The translations under genes and the position numbers were made by a program. This document shows positions 1 through 7,909 of a stretch of 25,286 nt of DNA, piece by piece. How positions within the stretch are numbered: the first letter of the stretch is position 1; each line of letters starts with the position of its first letter. The notes beneath the pieces are model-generated. The model saw nothing but the letters and a program-made list of their open reading frames with translations. It was not told where the DNA came from and did no database searches. The DNA lies in contig CAYLSO010000285.1 of NCBI GenBank assembly GCA_964386525.1, positions 1 through 25,286 on the forward strand, given 5' to 3'. The stretch is from CAYLSO01 sp964386525. Lineage in GTDB: Bacteria; Eisenbacteria; RBG-16-71-46; DASYSL01.

Positions 1-132
1 CGGCTACTCACGGTCGCCGAGATGCGGTTTCGCAAGATCGACGCCCCGCAGCTGGCCGCCGACGTCTATCGTGGCGTGAAGTTCGAGGACGGAGTGAAAG
101 TCAGCAAGTCCATGCGGAGGGCCGCAGCCTGA
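1..132 (+). CDS. C-terminal end of a truncated ORF, possibly a transposase
   Basis: The frame is open from the first base and stops with TGA at 130-132, giving the last 43 residues of a protein that starts outside the window. The visible part has a basic/aromatic segment (AEMRFRKIDAP), then GVKFEDGVKV, and ends in RRAAA. From memory this style of ending resembles the C-termini of some bacterial transposases, and a second transposase remnant lies at about 2981, but I cannot place it in a family. There is no catalytic motif in the visible part. It could equally be the end of an unrelated protein. Confidence 0.4.
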   Translation, partial: RLLTVAEMRFRKIDAPQLAADVYRGVKFEDGVKVSKSMRRAAA

Positions 133-212
133 GGCCGATTAGCCAGCTCTTGACATGAGCTCCGGTGGCCGCCGGGTGTCAGACTATCGCCTTGACCTAG
201 GGTCGTTCCATA

Positions 213-2693
213 TCACTTCAGCAGCACCGCTTGGCGCGTCGCTTGAATACCAGGGCCAACCAGCCGGACGAAGTACACGCCCGTGCCCAGCCTCGTGCCG
301 GAATCGCTGGTCCCATCCCAGACCACCGCCTCTACTCCGGCGCGCCTCTCGCCTTCCACCAGCCTGCGCACCAGGCGCCCGCGAACGTCGTAGACGCCCA
401 GTTGCACACGGCCCGCCTTCGCGATGGAGTAGCTGACCGTCGTCGTCCCGTGGGACGGGTTCGGGACGGGAAAGTGCAGATCACTAACAAGCGGCGGCGT
501 CTCACGGTCGCCGACGCCGGTCGGCGTGCCCCATTCCAAGGCCCACACATCGTTGAGGGCATCAGAGCCCCCGAATGCCACCATGCGGTTGCGCACCGGG
601 TCGTAGATGGCACTGTGCTCCTCCCGGGCGCTCGGCGGCGTGCCGGTGGGCGTCAACTGCGTCCAGGCCGGCGTTTGCTCCAGCGACAGTGCCCACACGT
701 CATTGTATTTTGGTCCAAACGTTCCCCCAAACACGACCATGCGATCGCGTACTGGGTCGTAGATCGCACTGTGCTCGGTCCGCGTCCATGGCCCGGGCGA
801 TTGCGGGGCCAACTCCGTCCACAAAGGCGGGCCGGCCAAGGATAGTACCCAGAGGGCGCTGTAGATGCCGCCTTGCCCCCCAAACACGACCATGCGATCG
901 CGCACTGGGTCATAGATGGCACTGTGGGAACCTATCGGGCCCGGCCGGCCGGCCGCGAGCTCGGTCCACTGTGGCGTATCCGCCAGCGACAGTTCCCAGA
1001 CGTCATCAAGGTAGGAACTGCTGACTCCCCCGAACATCACTATCCGGTCGCGCACCGGGTCGTAGATGGCACTGTGCTCCGCCCGCACGTCCGGCGGTGT
1101 GCCGGTGGGCGTCAATTGGGTCCAGGCCGGCGCCTCCGTCAGCGACAGCGCCCAGACGTCGTTGAGGTACGTGGAGGATGCGTTTTGCCCTCCGAACACC
1201 ACCATGCGGTCGCGCAACGGATCGTAAATGGCGCTGTGGCCGCACCGCGCGCTCGGCGGCGTGCCGGTGGGGGTCAATTGGGTCCAGGTCCGGGCCGGCG
1301 TCTCCGCCAGCGACAGCGCCCAGACGTCGTTGAGGCGGGCGGGGGAGGCGTCCTGCCCCCCGAACACCACCATGCGGTCGCGCAGCGGATCGTAGATGGC
1401 AGTGTGCTCCTTCCGCGCGCTCGGCCACTTGTTGCTGGGCACCAACTGCGTCCATGCAGGTGTGCCGGCCAGCGACAGCGCCCAAACATCGGCACACTGG
1501 TTGTAAGTGGGAAACTCGAATCCCCCGAACATCACCAGGCGGTCGCGCACCGGGTCGTAGATCGCGCTCTGGTCGGCCCGCCAGCTCGGCGGCGCGCCGG
1601 AAGGCGGCAGCAACTGGGTCCAGGCTGGTGTACCCGAGAGCGACAACCCCCAAACGTCATTGAGGTAGGCAAAGACAGCGTCTCCGCCAAACACCACCAT
1701 ACGGTCGCGCACCGGATCGTAGATCACGCTGTGCTGGCCTCGCGCGTATGGCAGCGTGCCAGTGGGCGTCAGCACAGTCCAGGCCGGCGTCTCCGCCAGT
1801 GACAGCGCCCAGACGTCATTTAGGAAGTGGTCAGACCCGTCCCACCAGGAGCCGCCGCCGAACACCACCATGCGGTTGCGCCCCGGATCGTAGATCGCGC
1901 TGTGATAGTACCGCGCGCTCGGCGGCGTGCCGGCGGGTGTCAACTGGATCCAGGTCGGGGTTTCCGATAGCGACAGCGCCCAGACGTCGTTGCGGTAGTT
2001 GTAAGAGTCGTCGAAACCCCCGAACACCACCATACGGTCGCGCACCGGATCGTAGATCGCGCTGTGACCGTACCGCGCGCTCGGCGGCGTGCCGGCGGGC
2101 GTCAACTGGGTCCATGTCGGAGTGTCCGCCAACGACAACACCCATACTTCGTTGACGTGGTCGCATCCCCCGAACACCACCATGCGGTCGCGCACCGGAT
2201 CGTAAATCGCACTGTGATCCCACCGCGCGCTCGGCGGCGTGCCGGTGGGTGTCAACTGGGTCCAGGTCGGGGTGTCCGCCAACGACAACACCCACACGTC
2301 GTTCGACTGGCCTCCGTTGAGATGGTCGTATCCCCCGAACACCACCATGCGGTCGCGCACCGGATCGTAGATTGCGCTGTGGCCACGCCACACGCCAAGG
2401 ACAGGGGCGGTTTCTACCCATGCACCGTCGGTGGCGTCTGACAGCCCCGCAGGCTGCATAAGACGGGCGCCGGCGGCCGCAGAAACCAGCGCGGGCAGCC
2501 CCCCTCCACGAGACTGGCGCAGCATGACGTCCCGCTGCTGGAGAAGCCCGGAGAGTCTCTCTCGTAACTCAGGTGCCAACTCCGGCGAGCCGGGAGAGAA
2601 CGGCTGACTGAGTACTGAAGTCGGGGTCGCCAGGGCAAGAAACAGGAGCGAAGAAGCCCAGGAGATTGCGCGGAGAAGGAGTAGCGGTTTCAT
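213..2693 (-). CDS. Secreted kelch-repeat beta-propeller protein with C-terminal FlgD-like sorting domain
   Basis: An 826-residue secreted protein. The start at 2693 is preferred over an upstream in-frame ATG at 2795 because a GGAGG lies 5 bases before it and the N-terminus becomes a signal peptide (MKPLLLLRAISW, hydrophobic core, cleavage near VLSQ). After a linker come 12 repeats of about 50-55 residues with the core HSAIYDPVRDRMVVFGG, then NDVWALSL and TPAWTQLTPTGTPPSAR. This is a kelch/galactose-oxidase-type blade signature (the GG doublet plus a spaced W). The last 95 residues contain PNPSHGTT, VYDVRGRLVRRL, WDGTSDSG and GVYFVRL, typical of FlgD-like or type IX secretion C-terminal domains in FCB-group bacteria. 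Expected role: surface or extracellular binding; the ligand is unknown. No catalytic residues are recognised. The gene is flanked by transposase-like remnants and looks less GC-rich than the rest of the window. Confidence 0.85.
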   Translation of the reverse strand: MKPLLLLRAISWASSLLFLALATPTSVLSQPFSPGSPELAPELRERLSGLLQQRDVMLRQSRGGGLPALVSAAAGARLMQPAGLSDATDGAWVETAPVLGVWRGHSAIYDPVRDRMVVFGGYDHLNGGQSNDVWVLSLADTPTWTQLTPTGTPPSARWDHSAIYDPVRDRMVVFGGCDHVNEVWVLSLADTPTWTQLTPAGTPPSARYGHSAIYDPVRDRMVVFGGFDDSYNYRNDVWALSLSETPTWIQLTPAGTPPSARYYHSAIYDPGRNRMVVFGGGSWWDGSDHFLNDVWALSLAETPAWTVLTPTGTLPYARGQHSVIYDPVRDRMVVFGGDAVFAYLNDVWGLSLSGTPAWTQLLPPSGAPPSWRADQSAIYDPVRDRLVMFGGFEFPTYNQCADVWALSLAGTPAWTQLVPSNKWPSARKEHTAIYDPLRDRMVVFGGQDASPARLNDVWALSLAETPARTWTQLTPTGTPPSARCGHSAIYDPLRDRMVVFGGQNASSTYLNDVWALSLTEAPAWTQLTPTGTPPDVRAEHSAIYDPVRDRIVMFGGVSSSYLDDVWELSLADTPQWTELAAGRPGPIGSHSAIYDPVRDRMVVFGGQGGIYSALWVLSLAGPPLWTELAPQSPGPWTRTEHSAIYDPVRDRMVVFGGTFGPKYNDVWALSLEQTPAWTQLTPTGTPPSAREEHSAIYDPVRNRMVAFGGSDALNDVWALEWGTPTGVGDRETPPLVSDLHFPVPNPSHGTTTVSYSIAKAGRVQLGVYDVRGRLVRRLVEGERRAGVEAVVWDGTSDSGTRLGTGVYFVRLVGPGIQATRQAVLLK
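525..2400 (-). repeat. Twelve tandem kelch-coding DNA repeats
   Basis: The coding DNA of the propeller is a tandem array of 12 units of roughly 145-170 bp. On the plus strand each unit carries near-identical blocks such as cgcaccggatcgtagat and accaccatgcggtcgcgcac. Units differ mainly in the loop between the FGG and NDVW motifs. Units 9 and 10 (about 800-1080) are the most diverged, lacking the TPTGTPPSAR linker. The near-identity at DNA level suggests recent duplication or gene conversion. Confidence 0.85.
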
Positions 2694-2864
2694 CGCGGCC
2701 TCCAGTGTGTGGAAGATCGAAGACGGGGCTGGACGATCCCAGCGGGGTAGGCACGCCGGAGATGAGTCTCGAGCCTGCCGGATGGGAAGCACCAAGGCGG
2801 TGCACGCGGCATGGGCGGCTCCCGAGTCAAGGAGGGAGACCTGCAGTCACCCGAAGCGCCAAAA

Positions 2865-2894
2865 AGGCTACCGCTGGAACCTCGCACTTGTCAA
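2865..2894 (-). promoter_or_regulatory. Possible promoter of the kelch gene
   Basis: On the minus strand a perfect TTGACA (2894-2889) is followed after 18 bases by TAGCCT (2870-2865). The -10 matches the sigma-70 consensus at only 3 of 6 positions. It would leave a leader of about 170 bases before the ATG at 2693. Confidence 0.35.
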
Positions 2895-2955
2895 GTGTCT
2901 TGCTCAGCCTTCTGGATGCAACACGATTATGACCTCCCCTAACTGCTACGCGAGA

Positions 2956-2974
2956 ATGTCCCCCCATGGGACAT
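2956..2974. repeat. Inverted repeat ATGTCCC-5-GGGACAT
   Basis: A perfect 7-bp inverted repeat with loop CCCAT lies just upstream of the transposase-like start. It may be part of the terminal repeat or the operator/leader of the dead insertion element. No second copy was found in the window by eye. Confidence 0.45.
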
Positions 2975-2980
2975 CTGCGA

Positions 2981-3130
2981 ATGAGCAGCAAGGAGGCCCG
3001 GCGGCCGGGCTTGGTGCAGGCGGCGTTAGCAGGGAAGGTCACCAACGGCGAGGCCCCCCGGGCTATAGGGCTGGGCGTGCGGCAGTTCCGGCGGCTGAAG
3101 GCTGCCTATCGGCGGGCTGGGGTCCCGGCG
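2981..3130 (+). pseudogene. Decayed transposase N-terminus (helix-turn-helix)
   Basis: The frame encodes MSSKEARRPGLVQAALAGKV, followed by TNGEAPRAIGLGVRQFRRLK and AAYRRAGV. This is the homeodomain-like helix-turn-helix that opens ISNCY/IS1202-type transposases, recognised from memory. After about residue 50 the family pattern (a GLLHG-RGRPS-like linker) is lost from this frame; a possible trace, VRELHGGPPGA, appears in another frame near 3140, consistent with a frameshift. No DDE catalytic domain follows: the next recognisable coding sequence is comM on the opposite strand. I infer a dead insertion-sequence fragment. An in-frame ATG at 2966 overlaps the inverted repeat and is less likely as the start. 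Confidence 0.55.
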
Positions 3131-3306
3131 CCCGCCAGTGCGCGAACTGCATGGAGGCCCACCGGGCGCACGTGTGGATCAGGGTGCTCTGCGTGTTCCG
3201 GCCCCAACGGGGCGCCCCGGCAGCCCGCGGGAACGAGCCGGATCAAATTGGGCTCGGACCGTAGCCCGCGTTCCAGCCCGTGCTTGAGACGACGGCAAAG
3301 CCCCCG

Positions 3307-3326
3307 GGCGCGCTAAGGGCCGCGCC
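3307..3326 (-). terminator. Weak terminator-like hairpin after comM
   Basis: On the minus strand, 27 bases past the comM stop, GGCGCG and CGCGCC pair across an 8-base loop, followed by CCCGGGGGCTTTG. The stem is short and there is no real U-tract. Confidence 0.3.
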
Positions 3327-3352
3327 TTGCGCTTCGTCGCGGTTGACGAGTC

Positions 3353-4879
3353 TCACTGCCTTAGCGTCTCATGCCGCATCGAGAGAGCCTCCGCGACGGC
3401 CTGGTCGCCGATTGCATCGGCCGCGGCCATGTCGCTGATGGTGCGCGCTACACGCAGCGTGCGATGCACAGCCCGCGCCGAGAGCGACCAGCGCTCGACC
3501 GCGTCGCGCAGCAGGCGATCCGCTACGGGCGCCAGCCGAACCGCCGCCTGCAACTCGCCGCCGGAGAGCTGGGCGTTCGATGTCTGTTGGTTTCGCGACT
3601 GGCGCGCGAACAGACGCGCCGCGTGGACCCGCGCGCGTGCTGCCTCAGTCGGAGGGTCGACCGGCAGTTCACCCTGCCAGAGGCGCTCGGCCCGCTTGGT
3701 TTCCACCGGGACTTCCACCACGAGATCGATCCGCTCCAGCAGCGGTCCCGAGATACGCCCGCGGTAACGAGCGATCAACGACGGCGCGCAGCGACAGGCC
3801 CGGCGCGGGTGCCCGAGGAAGCCGCACGGGCAGGGATTCATCGCCGCCACGAGCTGCACGCGGGCCGGCAGACGCACCGAGCCGCGGGCCCGCACCAGCA
3901 CCACCTCGCCGCTCTCCAGCGGCTGGCGCAGCGCCTCCAGCACGCTGCGCGAGAACTCCGGCAGCTCGTCGAGGAAGAGCACGCCGTGGTGGGCCAGGCT
4001 CAGCTCCCCGGGGCGGAAGGGGAAGCCGCCGCCGAGGATGCCGGCAGCCGAGGCCGACATATGCGGGGCGCGAAACGGCGGCCGCTCCAGCAGCGCCTGG
4101 CCCGGCGCCAGCGCTCCGGCCACCGAGTGGATGCGCGAGACTTCGAGCGCCTCGCTGCGGCCTAGCGGCGGCAGCAGGTCGGGCAGCGCCCGGGCGAGCA
4201 GCGTCTTGCCGGTGCCGGGCGGGCCGACGAAGAGGATCCCGTGCCCGCCGGCGGCGGCGATCTCGAGGGCGCGCTTGGCGGTGGCCTGCCCGCGGATGCC
4301 GGCGAGCGGGTCGGGCGGCGGGGCGGGCGGAGCGGTTGCGACCGGCGGTGTGGCGGCCTCCGGGAGCGCCTGTCCGCGCGCCCAGGCGATGGTCTCCGCG
4401 AGGCTGGCCACCGCCACCACGTCGAGCGCTCCGGCCGCACCCGCCTCGGCGGCATTCTCGCGCGGCACGACGAGCCCCTGCCAGCCCAGCCGTGCGGCCT
4501 CCAGCGCCACGGCCAGGACGCCGCGCACCGGTCGCACGCCGCCGTCGAGCGACAGCTCGCCGAGGACCACGCGGCCGGCCAAACGGCGCTCGGGGATCTG
4601 GCGCGTGGCAGCGAGCAGTCCGACCGCGATGGCGAGGTCGTACCAGGTGCCCTCCTTGCGCAGGTCGGCGGGGGCGAGGTTGACGGTGACGCGGGCGGCC
4701 GGGAACTCGAGGCGGGCGTGGCGGAAGGCGGCGGCCACGCGGTCGCGGCTCTCGCGCACGGCGGCGTCGGGGAGACCCACGACGAGGAAGCAGGGCAGGC
4801 CGCGCTCGAGCGAGACCTCGACGGCTACGGGGACGGCATCGACGCCGACCAGGGCGGCGGACAGGACTTTGGCGAGCAA
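3353..4879 (-). CDS. comM: YifB/ComM-family Mg-chelatase-like AAA+ ATPase
   Basis: A 508-residue AAA+ ATPase of the YifB/ComM family; in Vibrio and Haemophilus ComM is a hexameric helicase promoting branch migration during natural transformation. Domains: ChlI-like N-terminal domain (about 1-150), AAA+ core with Walker A GPPGTGKT (219-226) and Walker B GVLFLDE (299-305), the family cysteine cluster NPCPCGF/RACRC (about 348-364), and a Mg-chelatase C-terminal domain to the end. I chose the TTG at 4879 because it yields MLAKVLSAALVGVDA, the standard family beginning, and the usual length of about 505-510. The upstream ATG at 4945 adds only a Pro/Arg-rich 22-residue stretch. Neither start has a clear ribosome site. 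The gene is monocistronic and divergent from the DUF2911 gene. Confidence 0.93.
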   Translation of the reverse strand: MLAKVLSAALVGVDAVPVAVEVSLERGLPCFLVVGLPDAAVRESRDRVAAAFRHARLEFPAARVTVNLAPADLRKEGTWYDLAIAVGLLAATRQIPERRLAGRVVLGELSLDGGVRPVRGVLAVALEAARLGWQGLVVPRENAAEAGAAGALDVVAVASLAETIAWARGQALPEAATPPVATAPPAPPPDPLAGIRGQATAKRALEIAAAGGHGILFVGPPGTGKTLLARALPDLLPPLGRSEALEVSRIHSVAGALAPGQALLERPPFRAPHMSASAAGILGGGFPFRPGELSLAHHGVLFLDELPEFSRSVLEALRQPLESGEVVLVRARGSVRLPARVQLVAAMNPCPCGFLGHPRRACRCAPSLIARYRGRISGPLLERIDLVVEVPVETKRAERLWQGELPVDPPTEAARARVHAARLFARQSRNQQTSNAQLSGGELQAAVRLAPVADRLLRDAVERWSLSARAVHRTLRVARTISDMAAADAIGDQAVAEALSMRHETLRQ

Positions 4880-5049
4880 GAGACGAACCCACGGGGGCGG
4901 GGGGAGCGGCCGGGGGCGGATCGAGGCACGAAGCGACCAGAGCATAACTCAGATCGGACTCATTCGGGCGGCCCGACCTGCCCCCTGCGGCCTTTGCCGG
5001 GACTCTATGGGGCAGCGGAGGGCGGGCAGGGGCCAACGCCGCCCCGTTT

Positions 5050-5058
5050 TGTTAGTCT
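5050..5058 (+). promoter_or_regulatory. Possible extended -10 for the DUF2911 gene
   Basis: TGT-TAGTCT has the TGn extension and resembles the TAG(A/T)(T/C)T -10 boxes elsewhere in the window. No -35 is recognisable 16-18 bases upstream (gggcca). It would give a leader of about 80 bases. Confidence 0.35.
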
Positions 5059-5146
5059 CGCGGGCCGAGACCTCGTCCGCGGACTCTCCGCTCCGGATTC
5101 GACCGGGCCGGGGGCCGCGCCGCCCCATCAAGGAGGGACCCCCAAG

Positions 5147-6013
5147 ATGAAGCTCCGCCGTTTCTCTCTCTACCTGCTCGCCGCAGCCGTCCTCGCCGCC
5201 GGCGCCGCGCCGGCCGCGCGCGCCGAGCTCGTGCTGCCACGCGTCAGCCCCAAGGCTTCGCTGACCCAGACCATCGGGGTCACCGACCTCACGGTCACCT
5301 ACTGCCGCCCGGGCGTGAAGGGCCGTGTCATCTGGGGCGAGCTGGTGCCCTACGACAAGCCGTGGCGCACCGGGGCCAACGAGGCGACCACCTTCACCGC
5401 CACCGACGACATCACGGTCGCGGGCCAGAAGCTGGCGGCCGGCAGCTACAGCTTCTTCACCCTGCCGACCGCCGGCGACTGGACGGTCATCTTCAGCAAG
5501 CAGAAGGACCTGTGGGGCGCCTACGAGTACGACCCCGCGCAGGACGCGCTGCGCGTGACCGCCAAGCCTGCCGCCGCCGAGCCCGTCGAGTGGATGCGCT
5601 TCACCTTCGAGAACCTCACGCCCGGCTCGGCCGATCTGGTGCTGCGCTGGGAAGAGCTGGAGCTGGCGGTCCCCATCGCGGTGGACGTCAACGGCATCGT
5701 GCTGCCCAAGGCGCGTGCCGAGGTGGCCGCGGCGAAGGCCGACGACTGGCGCACGCCCTATCGCGCGGCGAGCTTCTGCTTCGACAGCGGCATCAACCTC
5801 GAGGAAGGCGCGCAGTGGCTGGAGAAGTCGCTCGCCGTGCAGCCGGCCTACGGCAATCTCAACCTCAAGGCGCGCTGGCTGGCCAAGGACGGCAAGACCA
5901 AGGACGCCATCGCCACCGCCCAGAAGGCGATCGAGACGGGCAAGGCCGCCAAGCCGCCGGCCGACACGGCCGCGCTGGAGAAACTGGTGGCGGAGTGGAG
6001 CGGGAAGAAGTAG
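5147..6013 (+). CDS. DUF2911 secreted protein with TPR-like C-terminus
   Basis: A 288-residue exported protein. The start is fixed by AAGGAGGG at 5130-5137 and a clean signal peptide (MKLRRFSLYLLAAAVLAAGA, cleavage near AARA). Residues about 27-180 match DUF2911: the block VTYCRPGVKGR, then VPYDKPWRTGANEATTFTAT, the KLAAGSYSFFTLP segment and a beta-rich WTVIFSKQ stretch. The C-terminal part (about 200-285) has helical repeats (ASFCFDSGINLEEGAQWLEK, then TKDAIATAQKAIE) that look TPR-like, as in many DUF2911 proteins of Bacteroidota and related phyla. The biochemical function is unknown; it presumably acts in the periplasm. It is a single gene with its own leader, convergent with the symporter operon. 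Confidence 0.88.
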   Translation: MKLRRFSLYLLAAAVLAAGAAPAARAELVLPRVSPKASLTQTIGVTDLTVTYCRPGVKGRVIWGELVPYDKPWRTGANEATTFTATDDITVAGQKLAAGSYSFFTLPTAGDWTVIFSKQKDLWGAYEYDPAQDALRVTAKPAAAEPVEWMRFTFENLTPGSADLVLRWEELELAVPIAVDVNGIVLPKARAEVAAAKADDWRTPYRAASFCFDSGINLEEGAQWLEKSLAVQPAYGNLNLKARWLAKDGKTKDAIATAQKAIETGKAAKPPADTAALEKLVAEWSGKK

Positions 6014-6037
6014 TCGCGATCCGGCAGGCCATACCGA

Positions 6038-6067
6038 GGGGCGTCCGCTCGAGAGGGCGGGCGCCCC
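6038..6067. terminator. Bidirectional terminator hairpin
   Basis: GGGGCGTCCGC pairs with GCGGGCGCCCC: 11 bp including one G-U pair, with an 8-base loop TCGAGAGG. It sits exactly between two convergent genes (stops at 6013 and 6075), so it can serve both strands. There is no U-tract, so it may block or protect 3' ends rather than act as a textbook intrinsic terminator. Confidence 0.6.
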
Positions 6068-6074
6068 GCGCGCT

Positions 6075-7787
6075 TCAGGGCGTCTCGAGGGCGGGGGGCG
6101 CCGCGGCGGCTCGCCGCCCGGCGCTCAAGGCCAGCGCCAGCGCCACGACCAGCCCGCAGCCGATGAGGTTGTACCAGAGGAAAGAGATCTTGGTCAGCGC
6201 GAAGCAGGCCACCACCACGGCCTCGGCGACCAGCGCGGCCGTGAACACCGCCGTGCCGCGCACGCCCTTGCAGTAGAAGGCGGTGAGGAAGATCCCCAGG
6301 ATCGTGCCGTAGAAGAGTGAGCCGAGGATGTTCACCGCCTCGATGAGCGAGCCCAGCCGGCTGGCGTATTCCGCGAAGCCCACAGCGAACGCCGCCCAGC
6401 CCAGCGTCACCAGCCTTGATACCCACAGGTCGTGCCGCCCGTCGCCGGGCCTCCGGGAGAGGCGCTTGTAGAAGTCCACCACGGTGGTGGAGGTGAGCGC
6501 GTTCAGCTCCGCCGACGTGGAGTTCATCGAGGCGGCGAAGACGGCCGCGAAGACCAGGCCGATCAGCCCCATCGGCAAGTGGGCGAGCACGAAGCTCAGG
6601 AAGATGTAGTTGGTGTCGTTGGTGGCGGCGGCCGGATCGCGCTCGCGGATGAGCCCGGCGGCCTCGGCGCGCAGCGCTGTGAGCCGCTCCTGGTCGGCGG
6701 CGAGCGTGGTCCGGGCGACGGCCGCCGCGGTCGCGTCGCCGGAGCGGCGCGCGGCCAGCATCGCTTCGAGATCGCCCTGGCGCGCCCGCGCTGCCGACTC
6801 GTGCCGCGCCTCGAGCTCGCTCCATGCCACGCTTTGCGGTCCGGACACCATGCGCGAGCGCTCGGCCGGGTTGAAGAACAGCGGTGGGGTCACGAACAGG
6901 TAGAAGACGAACACCAGCACGCCCAGCGACAGGATGGCGAGCTGCATCGGCACCTTGACCAGGCCGTTGACCAGGAGCCCGAGGCGGCTCTGGGCCACCG
7001 AGCGGCCGGTGAGATAGCGGCCGACCTGCGACTGGTCGGTGCCGAAGTAGGCGAGCTGCAGGAAGAAGCCGCCGATGAGTCCCGACCAGAGGTTATAGCG
7101 GTCGTTGGGGTCGAAGCGCAGCTCGAGGGCGTTGAGCCGCCCCAGCGCGCCCGCGGCGTAGGAGGCATCGGCCACCGACACGCCGCGCGGCAGCGACAGC
7201 GCGATGACCGCGGCCGCCACGCCCATGGTGGCGAGGATGATGGTGAACTGCAGGGCCTGCGTGTGGCTCACCGCCTGGCTGCCGCCCGCGGCGGTGTAGA
7301 TCACCGCCAGCCCGCCGAGCAGGACGCAGGTGATCCGCACGTCCCAGCCGAGGATGACCGAGAGCACCAGCGACGGCGCGTAGATGGTCAGCCCTGCGGC
7401 GAGCCCGCGCTGCACCAGGAAGAGCCCGGCCGCCAGGGTGCGCGTCTTGGCGTCGAAGCGCTCCTCCAGGTACTCGTAGGCGGTGAAGACGCGCAGCCGG
7501 TGGAAGATGGGCACGACGGTGACGCACAGCACGATCATGGCGAGCGGCAGCCCGAAGTAGAACTGCACGAAGCGCAGCCCGTCGGCGAAGCCCTGGCCCG
7601 GCGTCGAGAGGAAAGTGATGGCGCTCGCCTGCGTGGCCATCACCGAGAGCGCGACCATCGGCCAGCGCATGCGGCGGCCGGCCAGCAGGTAGTCGGTGAG
7701 GTCGCGCTCGCCGCGGCTCCTCCACACGCCGTAGCCGACGAAGAAAGCGAGCGCCGCTCCGAGCACCGCCCAGTCGAGGCCGCTCAC
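6075..7787 (-). CDS. SSS-family sodium:solute symporter with soluble insert
   Basis: A 570-residue Na+:solute symporter of the SSS family (LeuT fold). N-terminal helices, the DYLLAGRRMRWPMVALSVMA region (TM1, unwound-helix area) and the SAITFLSTPG segment are typical; further helices run to about residue 555. A charged Ala/Arg/Glu-rich coiled-coil-like segment of about 85 residues (about 304-388) interrupts two membrane segments, making this longer than compact SSS members such as PutP (about 500). The Na2-site-like region is MNSTSAELNALTST (421-434). The start is GTG at 7787, overlapping the stop of the upstream 41-residue ORF by 4 bases (GTGA), which implies translational coupling. The substrate cannot be read from sequence; coupling to a PIG-L deacetylase suggests a sugar or amino-sugar product. 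Confidence 0.92.
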   Translation of the reverse strand: MSGLDWAVLGAALAFFVGYGVWRSRGERDLTDYLLAGRRMRWPMVALSVMATQASAITFLSTPGQGFADGLRFVQFYFGLPLAMIVLCVTVVPIFHRLRVFTAYEYLEERFDAKTRTLAAGLFLVQRGLAAGLTIYAPSLVLSVILGWDVRITCVLLGGLAVIYTAAGGSQAVSHTQALQFTIILATMGVAAAVIALSLPRGVSVADASYAAGALGRLNALELRFDPNDRYNLWSGLIGGFFLQLAYFGTDQSQVGRYLTGRSVAQSRLGLLVNGLVKVPMQLAILSLGVLVFVFYLFVTPPLFFNPAERSRMVSGPQSVAWSELEARHESAARARQGDLEAMLAARRSGDATAAAVARTTLAADQERLTALRAEAAGLIRERDPAAATNDTNYIFLSFVLAHLPMGLIGLVFAAVFAASMNSTSAELNALTSTTVVDFYKRLSRRPGDGRHDLWVSRLVTLGWAAFAVGFAEYASRLGSLIEAVNILGSLFYGTILGIFLTAFYCKGVRGTAVFTAALVAEAVVVACFALTKISFLWYNLIGCGLVVALALALSAGRRAAAAPPALETP

Positions 7788-7909
7788 GGCCGGCGCACCG
7801 TGAGCCAGCCGCAGAGCAGGATCACCGCCACCAGCTCGGCGATCACCAGGGCGTAGAGCACACCCCAGCGCCCGCCGACCGGCGGCGGCTCGTCGGGCGG
7901 GGCGCTCAC
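7784..7909 (-). CDS. 41-residue single-span membrane peptide between PIG-L and symporter
   Basis: A short ORF with a GTG start at 7909 and TGA at 7786-7784. It encodes a Pro-rich N-terminus (MSAPPDEPPPVGGRWG), one hydrophobic span (VLYALVIAELVAVILLCGWL) and a basic end (TVRRP), so the predicted topology is N-out or N-in by a single helix with the basic side cytoplasmic. Its GTG overlaps the PIG-L stop and its stop overlaps the symporter GTG (GTGA at both joints). Exact coupling on both sides and a clean membrane segment argue that it is translated. Small single-span partners are known for some SSS transporters; whether this is one is inference. It is too short for most gene callers. Confidence 0.7.
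   Translation of the reverse strand: MSAPPDEPPPVGGRWGVLYALVIAELVAVILLCGWLTVRRP

Larger units (their letters stand above)
2694..3352. other. 659-bp stretch without an intact gene
   Basis: The stretch lies between the kelch gene start and the comM stop. It holds the possible kelch promoter at 2865-2894, a 7-bp inverted repeat at 2956-2974, a decayed transposase N-terminus from 2981, and a weak comM terminator hairpin at 3307-3326. Overlapping small reading frames here show no family signature. It looks like the scar of a mobile element insertion. Confidence 0.6.

Noticed and set aside
150..155. TTGACA upstream of position 173 as a promoter
   Set aside because: No -10 element at 16-18 bases and no plus-strand gene follows.
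525..2400. Regularly spaced repeats resembling a CRISPR-like array
   Set aside because: Units are about 160 bp, lie in one open frame and encode kelch blades; there are no short repeats with unique spacers.
3669..5036. Long frames overlapping comM on both strands
   Set aside because: Arg/Pro/Ala low-complexity translations in GC-rich DNA; comM has complete AAA+ motifs.
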